Positions 1 to 11,040 of a DNA stretch of 64,000 nucleotides are shown here, piece by piece (the first letter of the stretch is position 1; each line of letters begins with the position of its first letter). The stretch covers positions 59,788,587 to 59,852,586 of the forward strand of contig OY757019.1 of NCBI GenBank assembly GCA_963580285.1, given 5' to 3'. The stretch is from Lucinisca nassula (lineage: Eukaryota; Mollusca; Bivalvia; Lucinida; Lucinidae). Position numbers and translations under genes: made by a program. Under the pieces are notes generated by a model. The model saw nothing but the letters and a program-made list of their open reading frames with translations. It had not been told where the DNA came from and did no database searches.

Positions 1-438
1 GTTTTCGGTAGCACAACGTCTTCGCCAGAAGGGGAGATCACGTCATATGGGGACTATGTGAATCAACTAAGGTCAAAGATGCAGCATGCACATGAAGTGG
101 CGAGAAAGTACCTGTCAACGGCCAGTAAAAGGAGTAAAGAAATCTATGACACCAAGATTGCCGTTAATCAATATCACGCAGGTGATCTAGTTTGGTGCTT
201 AGCCGAATCAAGAAAAGTTGGGGTCGCACCGAAGCTGGAAGCAGCCTACGATGGCCCTTTCCTCGTGAAACAGAAAATTTCAGAGCTCGACTTTCTGTTG
301 CAATTAAGCGCAACTGGACAAGAGAAATTAGTCCACCATAACAAGTTGAAGCCATACGAGGGAGACAAGCCACCAAAGTGGTTGAAGAAGGCAAGGCTAA
401 AAGCTCTGAAGTCTGCAAATGAGAGAAACCAGCAGTAA
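1..438 (+). CDS. Ty3/Gypsy-type retrotransposon pol, integrase C-terminal end (partial)
   Basis: The frame is open from base 1, so this is the 3' end of a longer pol gene cut by the window edge; the internal GTG at 58 is not a real start. The translation has the usual layout of a Gypsy integrase tail: a helical basic stretch (HAHEVARKYLSTASKRSKE), then a small beta-barrel region with GDLVWCLAESRK, YDGPFLVKQK and VHHNKLKPYEG, and a lysine-rich end. In this family the integrase joins element cDNA to the host chromosome, and this tail binds DNA. It lies 4.3 kb upstream of a probable 3' LTR in the same orientation. The part that is visible is intact; the catalytic core is outside the window. Confidence 0.85.
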   Translation, partial: VFGSTTSSPEGEITSYGDYVNQLRSKMQHAHEVARKYLSTASKRSKEIYDTKIAVNQYHAGDLVWCLAESRKVGVAPKLEAAYDGPFLVKQKISELDFLLQLSATGQEKLVHHNKLKPYEGDKPPKWLKKARLKALKSANERNQQ

Positions 439-1144
439 ACGGAAAATCGACCACCTACATTTTTTATTGTTATTTTCATTACCATTTTTAATAAGTGTAA
501 ACTGTATGTAAGGGAATAAAATTTATGCATTAGTAACTTTTTCATTATGCTTTATCAGTCCAGACTAGGTGATGATGGCTTTACCAGAGTGACTACTACA
601 TATGCGTCGGGAAAGCGTTAGCGCGGTGATATACCCGGTTCTACGATTATCTGATCTGACAAAGATGGGTTAGGGCTGCTGCCTTCGGTAAAGTCATGCG
701 TTCGGTTAAATGGTTAGATGAGAAGGCTATTTGTTCGGATGAAGATAAAAAGGCATACGGATGTAGGTATGCGTTCGGGTATAAATTAAATGAGGATCAG
801 AGACCAGTAGAAGAATGGAGAAACTAGGTTGAGAACAAGGGCATGACCGTGACGATTACTTTCAGTGTAAGGATGAAAGCAGCAGCACTCAGCGAATCAG
901 ATGGAGGGTATCAGCGACATGGTGTCAGAAGATGAGCTAACTGACTTAGAGAAGAGGAATGCAAGGCGTGAAACGCAGATGTAGTAGACCGGCTTAAGAT
1001 TTCGCGCTCGTCGCAAATAACAAGAAGCTACCGTAGGCCTAAACAACTCGCGAGAACGGAGATCACTGATAAGCACACTTCATCGGGTCTGTAGGGGCAA
1101 AGAAACTTACAGGGGTATCGCTATTGTGTACTTTCAGGTGAAGA
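439..1144 (+). other. Non-coding internal stretch of the LTR element
   Basis: There is no sustained ORF between the pol stop and the next element ORF. It ends in a pyrimidine-rich run and CAG (1135-1137), which looks like a 3' splice site just before the downstream start codon. Nothing else was recognised. Confidence 0.4.
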
Positions 1145-3274
1145 ATGGAGAGAGCATATGAGGCAGGCAGCTCTATGGTCGGTGGTGGAGACGTTGAGTT
1201 GATGGAGAAGGCGAAGCATAAAGGGCGTGCCTACCAGTGTCTAGCTTGCCATTACAAGGAAGGTCGGGTTGTGATAGATGTGAAGGGGCGAGTGGAGGAC
1301 CACATCCTGAAGAACCATGTAAAGCTCGACGAGGTTCCATTCTATTGCAGCCTTTGTCTGTTCAGATGTCACAACCGCGAGCAGTTAAACAGACATGTGA
1401 CAGCCTACGCCAGACACGTGGAGATGGCAAAGAAGAGGAACATCCGAGACCACCAGCCATACCTGATGCGCAGCTCGAACCCGTACAAGATCGGAAGCCT
1501 GGATTGTATGCAGCTGACAGCAGAGGAGAGCCGTAGACATTTCGTTCAGCAGGCCAAACTAAGAAGAGGGCACGATGATAGGAACGCCATCACACAGGCT
1601 GTACAGCAGATTTACAGTGGTGATTTTCCGGCGGAGTTTGAAGATCTTATGCGTATGGTGGAGTCATCACCTATGGCGGAGAGGGGCACAAGTGCAGGTC
1701 CAGGTGAAGTTAGCCAGACGCCGAGTCCGCGGTTGGTAGCTGAGAAAATGGTGTCGAAATACATCCCAGCGAGGCCAATCAACACACTCTCGCAGCAGCC
1801 AACGAATGCACCCGGACGGATGTCAGTGGAGTCGCTTTTTCAGCCTGTCCCAGTGGTGCAAGCTCAGGTGCAAGATGCCTCACAGACGTCCTTTGCCAGA
1901 CCAGCCCAAGACAGCCAAGTCGTCTCCAGCATTCAAGCAGCATTAGGCCAGAGGTCGGATATGCAGGTGGATCAGGGCATGGTACCAGTCTACTCCAGAC
2001 CGGTGGTCATGAGCCAGACTCCAGTGGTCTACTCTAACAGAGGTTCTTCAGTGACTAACCAGCGGCAACAGCCACATCAGATATCGATTGTGCCTATCAG
2101 TCAGTCCCCTGCTGGTGTCGCCATACAGTGCCAAGATCCTATTCAGACTACTCACCTGTCACCAATCACACAGAGGATGTCTACTTACCAAGGAGTCAGC
2201 CAGAGGTCTACGGCACACAGTATTTCCCTGCCGTCACCTGTACCGCAGCCAGCCAGGAGACCCGATGTCCGAGACGGTTTAAGTATTCCAATGGCCGCAA
2301 CAGATCTACGGATTGTCCAAGATAAGAGCTCACAGGCTACTATGGAACCAGCACCCATGTCCACTCCACAACAGCTGATAACAGTCCCGACCTCTCCATC
2401 CGGATGTCAACTCCGTCCTGTAGCTGAGGCAAATTTGAGAGTATCTTCCAGAACTCTTCTTCAGAGCAGTGCATCACTACCCACGTCAAACGAGATTAGC
2501 CTATCCAGTCTAGCTGCACCAGAAGACACCGAGGAAGCTGAAGCAGAAGACCCGCTGTCTCCAGATAGTGATGACGCAGTTCCATCCAAACAGGCTCCAC
2601 AGTCGAGGGAAGATAGAGCAGAAGAGAAGTCTGATATTGGCCATGAAGAAAACATCATGCCACAGTTATTGCCGGAAGAAGTATTGGAGTTGACGACACC
2701 AAAGAAGCGACAGCAGACTGAGGATGAGGGGACAGAGCCAAGAGCGAAGCAGCGAAGGATTTCAACAGACGAGCCGAGCTTCAACATAAGTCAGGTAGCA
2801 TTGAATGGACTGGTGGAAGCGATTCAGGGACTCCGGGAAGAGGTGTCAAGAAGTGTTCGGACGTCAGAAAGAGTAGAAAAGGCACTGAATGAAAACATCA
2901 CCATCATGAGCAAAGTCACCGATGCCATGACCAGACTGAAGAACGCGATAGAGGGTAGCGACAAGGAAGAGCGAAGAAGGGAAGATAGACAGATGGAAGC
3001 AGAGAGAAGAAGAGAAGAAGAACGACGAAGGGAAAGAGAGGAAGACAGGAAGCGGGAAGACAGACGGAGAGAGTTCGAACGGAAGGAAAGGGAAGAAAGG
3101 AGATTTGAGCAAGACAGAAAGGAAAGAGAACAGAGGAAGCAGGGAGAAGACAAGAGACCAAAGGTGGATGGAAAGAAAGAGAGCAGAGAGAAAGAGAACG
3201 AGCCGAGAGTCAAGTCTGTATTAGGAAGAAGCTACACTGAAAATCTAATTAGTGATAGGGGCAGAAAACATTAA
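1145..3274 (+). CDS. Extra ORF of the LTR element: 709-aa protein with C2H2-like pairs and a charged coiled coil
   Basis: Intact 709-codon ORF downstream of pol and upstream of the 3' LTR, on the same strand. Near residues 31-57 there is YQCLACHYKEG followed by HILKNHV, and at about 66-92 FYCSLCLFRCHNREQLNRHV, two Cys2His2-like pairs. Residues of about 180-450 are rich in Q, S, P and T and look disordered. An acidic stretch (EDTEEAEAEDPLSPDSDD) follows, then a short basic run (PKKRQQ, RAKQRR). The last 120 residues are almost all E, R, K and D and should form a long helix or coiled coil. There is no signal peptide or membrane segment, so an envelope role is not supported. The position is where Gypsy elements sometimes carry a third ORF. 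A nucleic-acid-binding or gag-like accessory role is a guess; a captured host gene is the alternative. The start ATG follows a splice-acceptor-like CAG by 7 bases. Confidence 0.7.
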   Translation: MERAYEAGSSMVGGGDVELMEKAKHKGRAYQCLACHYKEGRVVIDVKGRVEDHILKNHVKLDEVPFYCSLCLFRCHNREQLNRHVTAYARHVEMAKKRNIRDHQPYLMRSSNPYKIGSLDCMQLTAEESRRHFVQQAKLRRGHDDRNAITQAVQQIYSGDFPAEFEDLMRMVESSPMAERGTSAGPGEVSQTPSPRLVAEKMVSKYIPARPINTLSQQPTNAPGRMSVESLFQPVPVVQAQVQDASQTSFARPAQDSQVVSSIQAALGQRSDMQVDQGMVPVYSRPVVMSQTPVVYSNRGSSVTNQRQQPHQISIVPISQSPAGVAIQCQDPIQTTHLSPITQRMSTYQGVSQRSTAHSISLPSPVPQPARRPDVRDGLSIPMAATDLRIVQDKSSQATMEPAPMSTPQQLITVPTSPSGCQLRPVAEANLRVSSRTLLQSSASLPTSNEISLSSLAAPEDTEEAEAEDPLSPDSDDAVPSKQAPQSREDRAEEKSDIGHEENIMPQLLPEEVLELTTPKKRQQTEDEGTEPRAKQRRISTDEPSFNISQVALNGLVEAIQGLREEVSRSVRTSERVEKALNENITIMSKVTDAMTRLKNAIEGSDKEERRREDRQMEAERRREEERRREREEDRKREDRRREFERKEREERRFEQDRKEREQRKQGEDKRPKVDGKKESREKENEPRVKSVLGRSYTENLISDRGRKH

Positions 3275-3355
3275 TTTACTATCGAGAAGCAACAGCAGTA
3301 GTAGTGGGGAGAAGAATATAAGGTTAGCTAGTTGGAAAAGGAATAAGGCATTGGG

Positions 3356-3829
3356 ATGATAGGGGAAGGCGACACCAGGATGAGGAAAACGCCAGGAACG
3401 AAGCAATCAAATGAAGGAATAATCTACTACCTACCAGGAATATTAATAGAAATACCATTCATTCAGGAACTTTATTACGCAGTGCTTGTGAACTTAAAAA
3501 TAACAGTGCTAAGTGGGTACAAATATATAGAAAAGACACAAAAGACACTGCAATTGCCATTAAGTGGACAGTTGCAAGGAAGCTATTTCGGACACTTCAA
3601 TTTTGTTGTGAGTAGAAGCACAGTGATGCCTTTAATTTTGGATGCCTCTGGATTAGTTTCGGAAGCTCCAAGATTACGTAACAACAAAATTAAAGTGACT
3701 GAGATACTCCTTTTATATAAGGTACCGAAGGGGGGTGGATGTTATTATGTATTCAAAAGGAAAGATTTGCCGTCGGAGTCAGGCCCAGGGCATTTCAGGA
3801 ATATTTTGAAACATAATTTTGAACGTTAA
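3356..3829 (+). CDS. Short ORF of 157 codons inside the LTR element, unrecognised
   Basis: Open frame between the long extra ORF and the 3' LTR, same strand, 81 bases after the previous stop. The translation has two moderately hydrophobic patches (IIYYLPGILIEIPF and YYAVLVNLKITVLSGY) but no motif I recognise. It could be a genuine small element ORF or chance coding in AT-rich internal sequence. No start or codon signal decides between these. Confidence 0.25.
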   Translation: MIGEGDTRMRKTPGTKQSNEGIIYYLPGILIEIPFIQELYYAVLVNLKITVLSGYKYIEKTQKTLQLPLSGQLQGSYFGHFNFVVSRSTVMPLILDASGLVSEAPRLRNNKIKVTEILLLYKVPKGGGCYYVFKRKDLPSESGPGHFRNILKHNFER

Positions 3830-4719
3830 GTGACCTAACAGAGTGGGTCGTGGCAATATTTCTAATGCGCGTGCTGCAAGGGATATGTCTTTATCTCCCA
3901 TTATTTTAATGTTTTAGCAGTACACCCAGCCGAATTATTTCGACTGTCTGTACTGTATTTCGGTATAAATTGTTATTAGGCAAACGAGTCACAGTAGCCT
4001 TAGCAGGTGAAAACTTTTGGCGCTAATGTGTCATTTGCAGCACGCCATGTGATGTGTGTTATGGGTTCTCTGGCCAAACTGCCTAACGTTGGGTGGATGG
4101 AGGGCACCCATAACATACAACAAAACTTGATTATTCTTTTGTATGGAAACGAACTGCAGTGTAGATTTGGTCACGAATTCTGACTTGTGCTCTACAGGAA
4201 AGTAAACAGTCTGTCTCACTCTCAGTTACTGCAATGTAATCTATGATGGCACTGGTTTGATTTTGTGACGGGCTTTATATCTGCTGAGATTTAAGTCCTT
4301 GGTAACGGAACCTTTTATCTGAAACCTACATCTACTTGATGTTTCCAATTCATTCTAAGGAAATATTGCTTGAATCTTCTATAATATAAGGATTATGTAA
4401 ATTGTACATGAAAAGCATTTTTATATCACTTCATATTAATGTCATTATCAATTCTATGGTGCCTGTTTAGCCTGATCTTATTAAGCCAGGACACCCTTCA
4501 CATGCATACTCGTTGCTAAGTCATTAAGATTAGTAGCCATTTGTTTGTATATTTGTGCGCTTTATTTCGCTGCTACATTGCATGTTATGGTGCCGTTACC
4601 AGGATTAAGGACTTATAAATCAGGGATCAGGTAGGATTTTTCTAGAACTCTTACTCAATCAGTGCACACCTTTGTTCAGGATCGTTTGACGGAGCTTAAA
4701 CGATCCTGGAGGGGGGTAG
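3830..4719 (+). other. Internal 3' region of the LTR element with hairpin and polypurine tract
   Basis: Non-coding and AT-rich. Near its end there is a perfect 11-bp stem (4677-4687 pairing with 4698-4708, ten-base loop), whose right arm runs into the purine run GGAGGGGGG (4708-4716). A polypurine tract just before the 3' LTR is the usual primer for plus-strand synthesis in LTR elements. Confidence 0.55.
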
Positions 4720-6630
4720 TGTAGTGACCCAGCTTTCTTTCAGCCTAAATATGTCTGTGTATTGATCAGTAAATATGCTGCTGAAATCAGCTGATTCATG
4801 TTTGGCGATCAATACATGTTTGCATCGTTTATTTTTAATTTTCGTTTCGTGACATTCATTGCATTTACAAATAGAGAACCTACCTCAATAGTTTTCACTT
4901 ATGTGATCCCTGAATTCATCAATATGACCATGTATCTTTGCAAAATTTGAGTGAGAGCAGAATGCTTGTTGTTTACGTCCTCCATGTTTGTGTGTATTGA
5001 TTATGCCAGTGTTGAATTGTGGGAGCGTGTTGTGTTTTATCGTAGCCTAGTTACGGTCAAAACGAAACACCTGTCAAAGTTCGTCTGTCATTGTTTGTAG
5101 TCGTCAGTCCCGTTGTACAGCCTTTTGATACATTTCTGAGTGTAAGAGTCATTTAGTAAATTAAATGGGGATTCTTTTCATAACTGTTTTACCTGGGGTT
5201 TAATTTAAGATTACCGAGATCTTTCGGTTTAAAGAGAGCGACCCCCTTGAATATTTCAGTAAAATCCAAAATGGCCGACGTCGTAACCTTCTTTGCGGGA
5301 ACGTTTCCCACAGTTTCGACGTTGCGGGATCATGTGACCCCACATCTCTGTTGCTGTGGGTCGGGAAGTCCCACACCTGCTTAGTTGAGGGATGGGGGAT
5401 GCGGGAAGGCAGGGTATATAAAGCAGCTCCCGCATAGATGTGAGGACTTCAGATTTTTGCTTTCGTTGATACAACATTGCAGACCGCTTTAAGTTAGTTA
5501 TTCATTCATTCTTTCGTATTTTCCCTTTGAGATTTTTTTTTCTTTAAACATGAATTAACTGTTAAGGACCAGCAATGCAAAAAGGGGTAGTTTGCCTATA
5601 AAATAACGGTTATTTATTGACAGCAACCTCAAAGCATTTTCGTTCCTTTCTAGCAGCTAGGGATCATTACCCCAAACTGGTCAAAAGGTAGCTAGGGGTT
5701 GCCTTACATTCATCATTGACAATTTACGTGAACGTAGACTGTGTTTGCTCATCAGAGCACCCATTAACTCATGCTATATACAGTATTTTCTCATAAGTGA
5801 ACAATATTTTGCCCTTTCTTATGCAGAGTGCTTGGGAATTGAGGTCCATTTACGCCAGTGATAATTTGCTTGATTCTAACTGTGTATTCTCATTAGAACC
5901 AGTACATTGACTCAAGTTTCACCCATTATTTTCGCGTATTTGTATTATGTTTAGCCCAATGTTCCACAGTGTGTAGCAGAAATGCATGGAAACCTATATA
6001 TGACCGTTTGTAAACGCCTGCGATAAATTGCTTAATCATCGCTGCTTCACTGTGTTGTATCATTAGAACCAGTATAGTGGCCCATATTTCATCTAGAGCG
6101 CTTTCGTACCTGACCCATGCTTCGCCCAGTGTTCTTAGTGTTATGTTAGAGCCCACATGCCCAAATTTGTGTGCTTATCAGTGATCGGAGCCGGTGCGAA
6201 GGTTAATAAGTGTTAATGCGTGTATAAATGTCTTATATGCCTTTCATCAATTCTAGTCATAATTTATTAATTAACTTATCATTAAACAGCATTAATTGTA
6301 TTTAAGGCTTAGAGTCTATTTTCACACCCTTAAAGTTAGTCTCCTTAGTTTCTGAAGTCCACACTTTAGTTCACGGGGCCTGGTCTCATATCAGCGACTC
6401 GTTAGAGGGCATTTAGAGCAATTACTGTTAGCCAGTGACTGTCTTTGTTTGCCAATACAGTTGGGCCAGAGGAAAGCGTACTGGCCCTAGGGCTTTGCTG
6501 CTGTGCAAATATACTACTCCTGCTAGCCTTCGAACAATCGGGGTAAAGGAGCGAAGCAAATAGTCGGGCACAGATAGGGAAAGCCAAGTATCTTGAGAGA
6601 GTTCTGGGCTGCAAAGCTCGGCGCGTAACA
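4720..6630 (+). mobile_element. 3' LTR of the Gypsy-type element (about 1.9 kb)
   Basis: It begins TGTAGTGACCC right after the polypurine tract and ends GGCGCGTAACA, giving the short inverted TGT/ACA ends usual for LTRs. The next base is the first of the 52-bp satellite, a sharp boundary. A TATA box (TATATAAA, 5415-5422) in a GC-richer patch is a good core promoter and would put the U3/R border near 5445-5450. No 5' LTR is in the window, so the left end cannot be confirmed by comparing LTRs. The length is large for a Gypsy LTR but not unknown. Confidence 0.65.
5415..5422 (+). promoter_or_regulatory. TATA box of the LTR promoter
   Basis: TATATAAA lies in a 150-base stretch of raised GC content within otherwise AT-rich LTR sequence. 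It would drive element transcription from about 30 bases downstream. Confidence 0.5.
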
Positions 6631-9600
6631 GTATTTTGACATTCAAAATCCTAGTTTGACATTCGATTTGGCGAAGAAAATCGTAGTTTGACATTCAAAA
6701 TCCTAGTTTGACATTCGATTTGGCGAAGAAAATCGTAGTTTGACATTCAAAATCCTAGTTTGACATTCGATTTGGCGAAGAAAATCGTAGTTTGACATTC
6801 AAAATCCTAGTTTGACATTCGATTTGGTGAAGAAAATCGTAGTTTGACATTCAAAATCCTAGTTTGACATTCGATTTGGCGAAAAAAATCGTATTTTGAC
6901 ATTCAAAATCCTAGTTTGACATTCGATTTGGCGAAGAAAATCGTATTTTGACATTCAAAATCCTAGTTTGACATTCGATTTGGCGAAGAAAATCGTAGTT
7001 TGACATTCAAAATCCTAGTTTGACATTCGATTTGGCGAAGAAAATCGTAGTTTGACATTCAAAATCCTAGTTTGACATTCGATTTGGCGAAGAAAATCGT
7101 AGTTTGACATTCAAAATCCTAGTTTGACATTCGATTTGGCGAAGAAAATCGTAGTTTGACATTCAAAATCCTAGTTTGACATTCGATTTGGTGAAGAAAA
7201 TCGTAGTTTGACATTCAAAATCCTAGTTTGACATTCGATTTGGCGAAGAAAATCGTAGTTTGACATTCAAAATCCTAGTTTGACATTCGATTTGGTGAAG
7301 AAAATCGTAGTTTGACATTCAAAATCCTAGTTTGACATTCGATTTGGCGAAGAAAATCGTAGTTTGACATTCAAAATCCTAGTTTGACATTCGATTTGGC
7401 GCTGAATATCGTATTTTGACATTCAAAATCCTAGTTTGACATTCGATTTGGCAAAGAAAATCGTATTTTGACATTCAAAATCCTAGTTTGACATTCGATT
7501 TGGCGAAGAAAATCGTATTTTGACATTCAAAATCCTAGTTTGACATTCGATTTGGCGAAGAAAATCGTAGTTTGACATTCAAAATCCTAGTTTGACATTC
7601 GATTTGGCGAAGAAAATCGTAGTTTGACATTCAAAATCCTAGTTTGACATTCGATTTGGCGAAGAAAATCGTAGTTTGACATTCAAAATCCTAGTTTGAC
7701 ATTCGATTTGGTGAAGAAAATCGTAGTTTGACATTCAAAATCCTAGTTTGACATTCGATTTGGCGAAGAAAATCGTATTTTGACATTCAAAATCCTAGTT
7801 TGACATTCGATTTGGTGAAGAAAATCGTAGTTTGACATTCAAAATCCTAGTTTGACATTCGATTTGGCGAAGAAAATCGTAGTTTGACATTCAAAATCCT
7901 AGTTTGACATTCGATTTGGCGCTGAATATCGTATTTTGACATTCAAAATCCTAGTTTGACATTCGATTTGGCGAAGAAAATCGTATTTTGACATTCAAAA
8001 TCCTAGTTTGACATTCGATTTGGCAAAGAAAATCGTATTTTGACATTCAAAATCCTAGTTTGACATTCGATTTGGCAAAGAAAATCGTATTTTGACATTC
8101 AAAATCCTAGTTTGACATTCGATTTGGCGAAGAAAATCGTATTTTGACATTCAAAATCCTAGTTTGACATTCGATTTGGCGAAGAAAATCGTATTTTGAC
8201 ATTCAAAATCCTAGTTTGACAGTCGATTTGGCGAAGAAAATCGTATTTTGACATTCAAAATCCTAGTTTGACATTCGATTTGGCGAAGAAAATCGTAGTT
8301 TGACATTCAAAATCCTAGTTTGACATTCGATTTGGCGAAGAAAATCGTAGTTTGACATTCAAAATCCTAGTTTGACATTCGATTTGGCGAAGAAAATCGT
8401 AGTTTGACATTCAAAATCCTAGTTTGACATTCGATTTGGCGAAGAAAATCGTAGTTTGACATTCAAAATCCTAGTTTGACATTCGATTTGGCGAAGAAAA
8501 TCGTAGTTTGACATTCAAAATCCTAGTTTGACATTCGATTTGGCGAAGAAAATCGTATTTTGACATTCAAAATCCTAGTTTGACATTCGATTTGGCGAAG
8601 AAAATCGTAGTTTGACATTCAAAATCCTAGTTTGACATTCGATTTGGCGAAGAAAATCGTAGTTTGACATTCAAAATCCTAGTTTGACATTCGATTTGGC
8701 GAAGAAAATCGTAGTTTGACATTCAAAATCCTAGTTTGACATTCGATTTGGCGAAGAAAATCGTAGTTTGACATTCAAAATCCAAGTTTGACATTCGATT
8801 TGGTGAAGAAAATCGTAGTTTGACATTCAAAATCCTAGTTTGACATTCGATTTGGCGAAGAAAATCGTAGTTTGACATTCAAAATCCTAGTTTGACATTC
8901 GATTTGGTGAAGAAAATCGTAGTTTGACATTCAAAATCCTAGTTTGACATTCGATTTGGCGAAGAAAATCGTAGTTTGACATTCAAAATCCTAGTTTGAC
9001 ATTCGATTTGGCGCTGAATATCGTATTTTGACATTCAAAATCCTAGTTTGACATTCGATTTGGCGAAGAAAATCGTATTTTGACATTCAAAATCCTAGTT
9101 TGACATTCGATTTGGCGAAGAAAATCGTAGTTTGACATTCAAAATCCTAGTTTGACATTCGATTTGGCGAAGAAAATCGTAGTTTGATATTCAAAATCCT
9201 AGTTTGACATTCGATTTGGCGAAGAAAATCGTAGTTTGACATTCAAAATCCTAGTTTGACATTCGATTTGGCGAAGAAAATCGTAGTTTGACATTCAAAA
9301 TCCTAGTTTGACATTCGATTTGGCGAAGAAAATCGTATTTTGACATTCAAAATCCTAGTTTGACATTCGATTTGGCGCTGAATATCGTATTTTGACATTC
9401 AAAATCCTAGTTTGACATTCGATTTGGCAAAGAAAATCGTATTTTGACATTCAAAATCCTAGTTTGACATTCGATTTGGCGAAGAAAATCGTATTTTGAC
9501 ATTCAAAATCCTGGTTTGACATTCGATTTGGCAAAGAAAATCGTATTTTGACATTCAAAATCCTAGTTTGACATTCGATTTGGCAAAGAAAAACGTATTT

Positions 9601-11040
9601 TGACATTCAAAATCCTCGTTTGACATTCGATTTGGCGAAGAAAATCGTAGTTTGACATTCAAAATCCTAGTTTGACATTCGATTTGGCGAAGAAAATCGT
9701 AGTTTGACATTCAAAATCCTAGTTTGACATTCGATTTGGCGAAGAAAATCGTAGTTTGACATTCAAAATCCTAGTTTGACATTCGATTTGGCGCTGAATA
9801 TCGTATTTTGACATTCAAAATCCTAGTTTGACATTCGATTTGGCAAAGAAAATCGTATTTTGACATTCAAAATCCTAGTTTGACATTCGATTTGGCGAAG
9901 AAAATCGTAGTTTGACATTCAAAATCCTAGTTTGACATTCGATTTGGCGAAGAAAATCGTAGTTTGACATTCAAAATCCTAGTTTGACATTCGATTTGGC
10001 GAAGAAAATCGTAGTTTGACATTCAAAATCCTAGTTTGACATTCGATTTGGTGAAGAAAATCGTAGTTTGACATTCAAAATCCTAGTTTGACATTCGATT
10101 TGGCGAAGAAAATCGTAGTTTGACATTCAAAATCCTAGTTTGACATTCGATTTGGCGAAGAAAATCGTAGTTTGACATTCAAAATCCTAGTTTGACATTC
10201 GATTTGGTGAAGAAAATCGTAGTGTGACATTCAAAATCCTAGTTTGACATTCGATTTGGCGAAGAAAATCGTAGTTTGACATTCAAAATCCTAGTTTGAC
10301 ATTCGAATTGGCGCTGAATATCGTATTTTGACATTCAAAATCCTAGTTTGACATTCGATTTGGCGAAGAAAATCGTATTTTGGCATTCAAAATCCTAGTT
10401 TGACATTCGATTTGGCGAAGAAAATCGTAGTTTGACATTCAAAATCCTAGTTTGACATTCGATTTGGCGAAGAAAATCGTATTTTGACATTCAAAATCCT
10501 AGTTTGACATTCGATTTGGCGAAGAAAATCGTATTTTGACATTCAAAATCCTAGTTTGACATTCGATTTGGCGAAGAAAATCGTAGTTTGACATTCAAAA
10601 TCCTAGTTTGACATTCGATTTGGCGAAGAAAATCGTAGTTTGACATTCAAAATCCTAGTTTGACATTCGATTTGGCGCTGAATATCGTATTTTGACATTC
10701 AAAATCCTAGTTTGACATTCGATTTGGCAAAGAAAATCGTATTTTGACATTCAAAATCCTAGTTTGACATTCGATTTGGCGAAGAAAATCGTATTTTGAC
10801 ATTCAAAATCCTAGTTTGACATTCGATTTGGCGAAGAAAATCGTAGTTTGACATTCAAAATCCTAGTTTGACATTCGATTTGGCGAAGAAAATCGTATTT
10901 TGACATTCAAAATCCTAGTTTGACATTCGATTTGGCGAAGAAAATCGTATTTTGACATTCAAAATCCTAGTTTTACATTCGAATTGGGTCCGAATATCGT
11001 ATTTTGAAATTCAAAATCCTATTCTGACATTCTATTTGGC
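6631..11040 (+). repeat. 52-bp satellite array, about 85 units
   Basis: Head-to-tail 52-bp units. Each contains TAGTTTGACATTC twice, with spacings of 20 and 32 bp, followed by GATTTGGCGAAGAAAATCG after the second copy. The period holds without indels over thousands of bases: variant units lie at exact multiples of 52. Three variants recur: GGTGAAG in place of GGCGAAG, GGCAAAG, and GGCGCTGAATATCG. Units at the left edge, against the LTR, are canonical; the last two or three at the right edge (from about 10970) are degenerate. In-frame stops exclude coding. The function is unknown. Confidence 0.97.

Noticed and set aside
2824..3213. Long ORFs on - opposite the E/R-rich end of the element ORF
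   Set aside because: They are the antisense of a highly biased coiled-coil coding region; the peptides are Ser/Leu/Phe strings with no domain.
1145..3274. Envelope-like role for the extra ORF
   Set aside because: No signal peptide, no membrane helix and a cytosolic-type composition.
6402..6694. Two - strand ORFs at the LTR/satellite junction
   Set aside because: They cross the LTR end into satellite and have no motif.
6631..11040. CENP-B box in the 52-bp satellite
   Set aside because: ATTCGATTTGG shows only TTCG in common; the required A and CGGG positions do not match.
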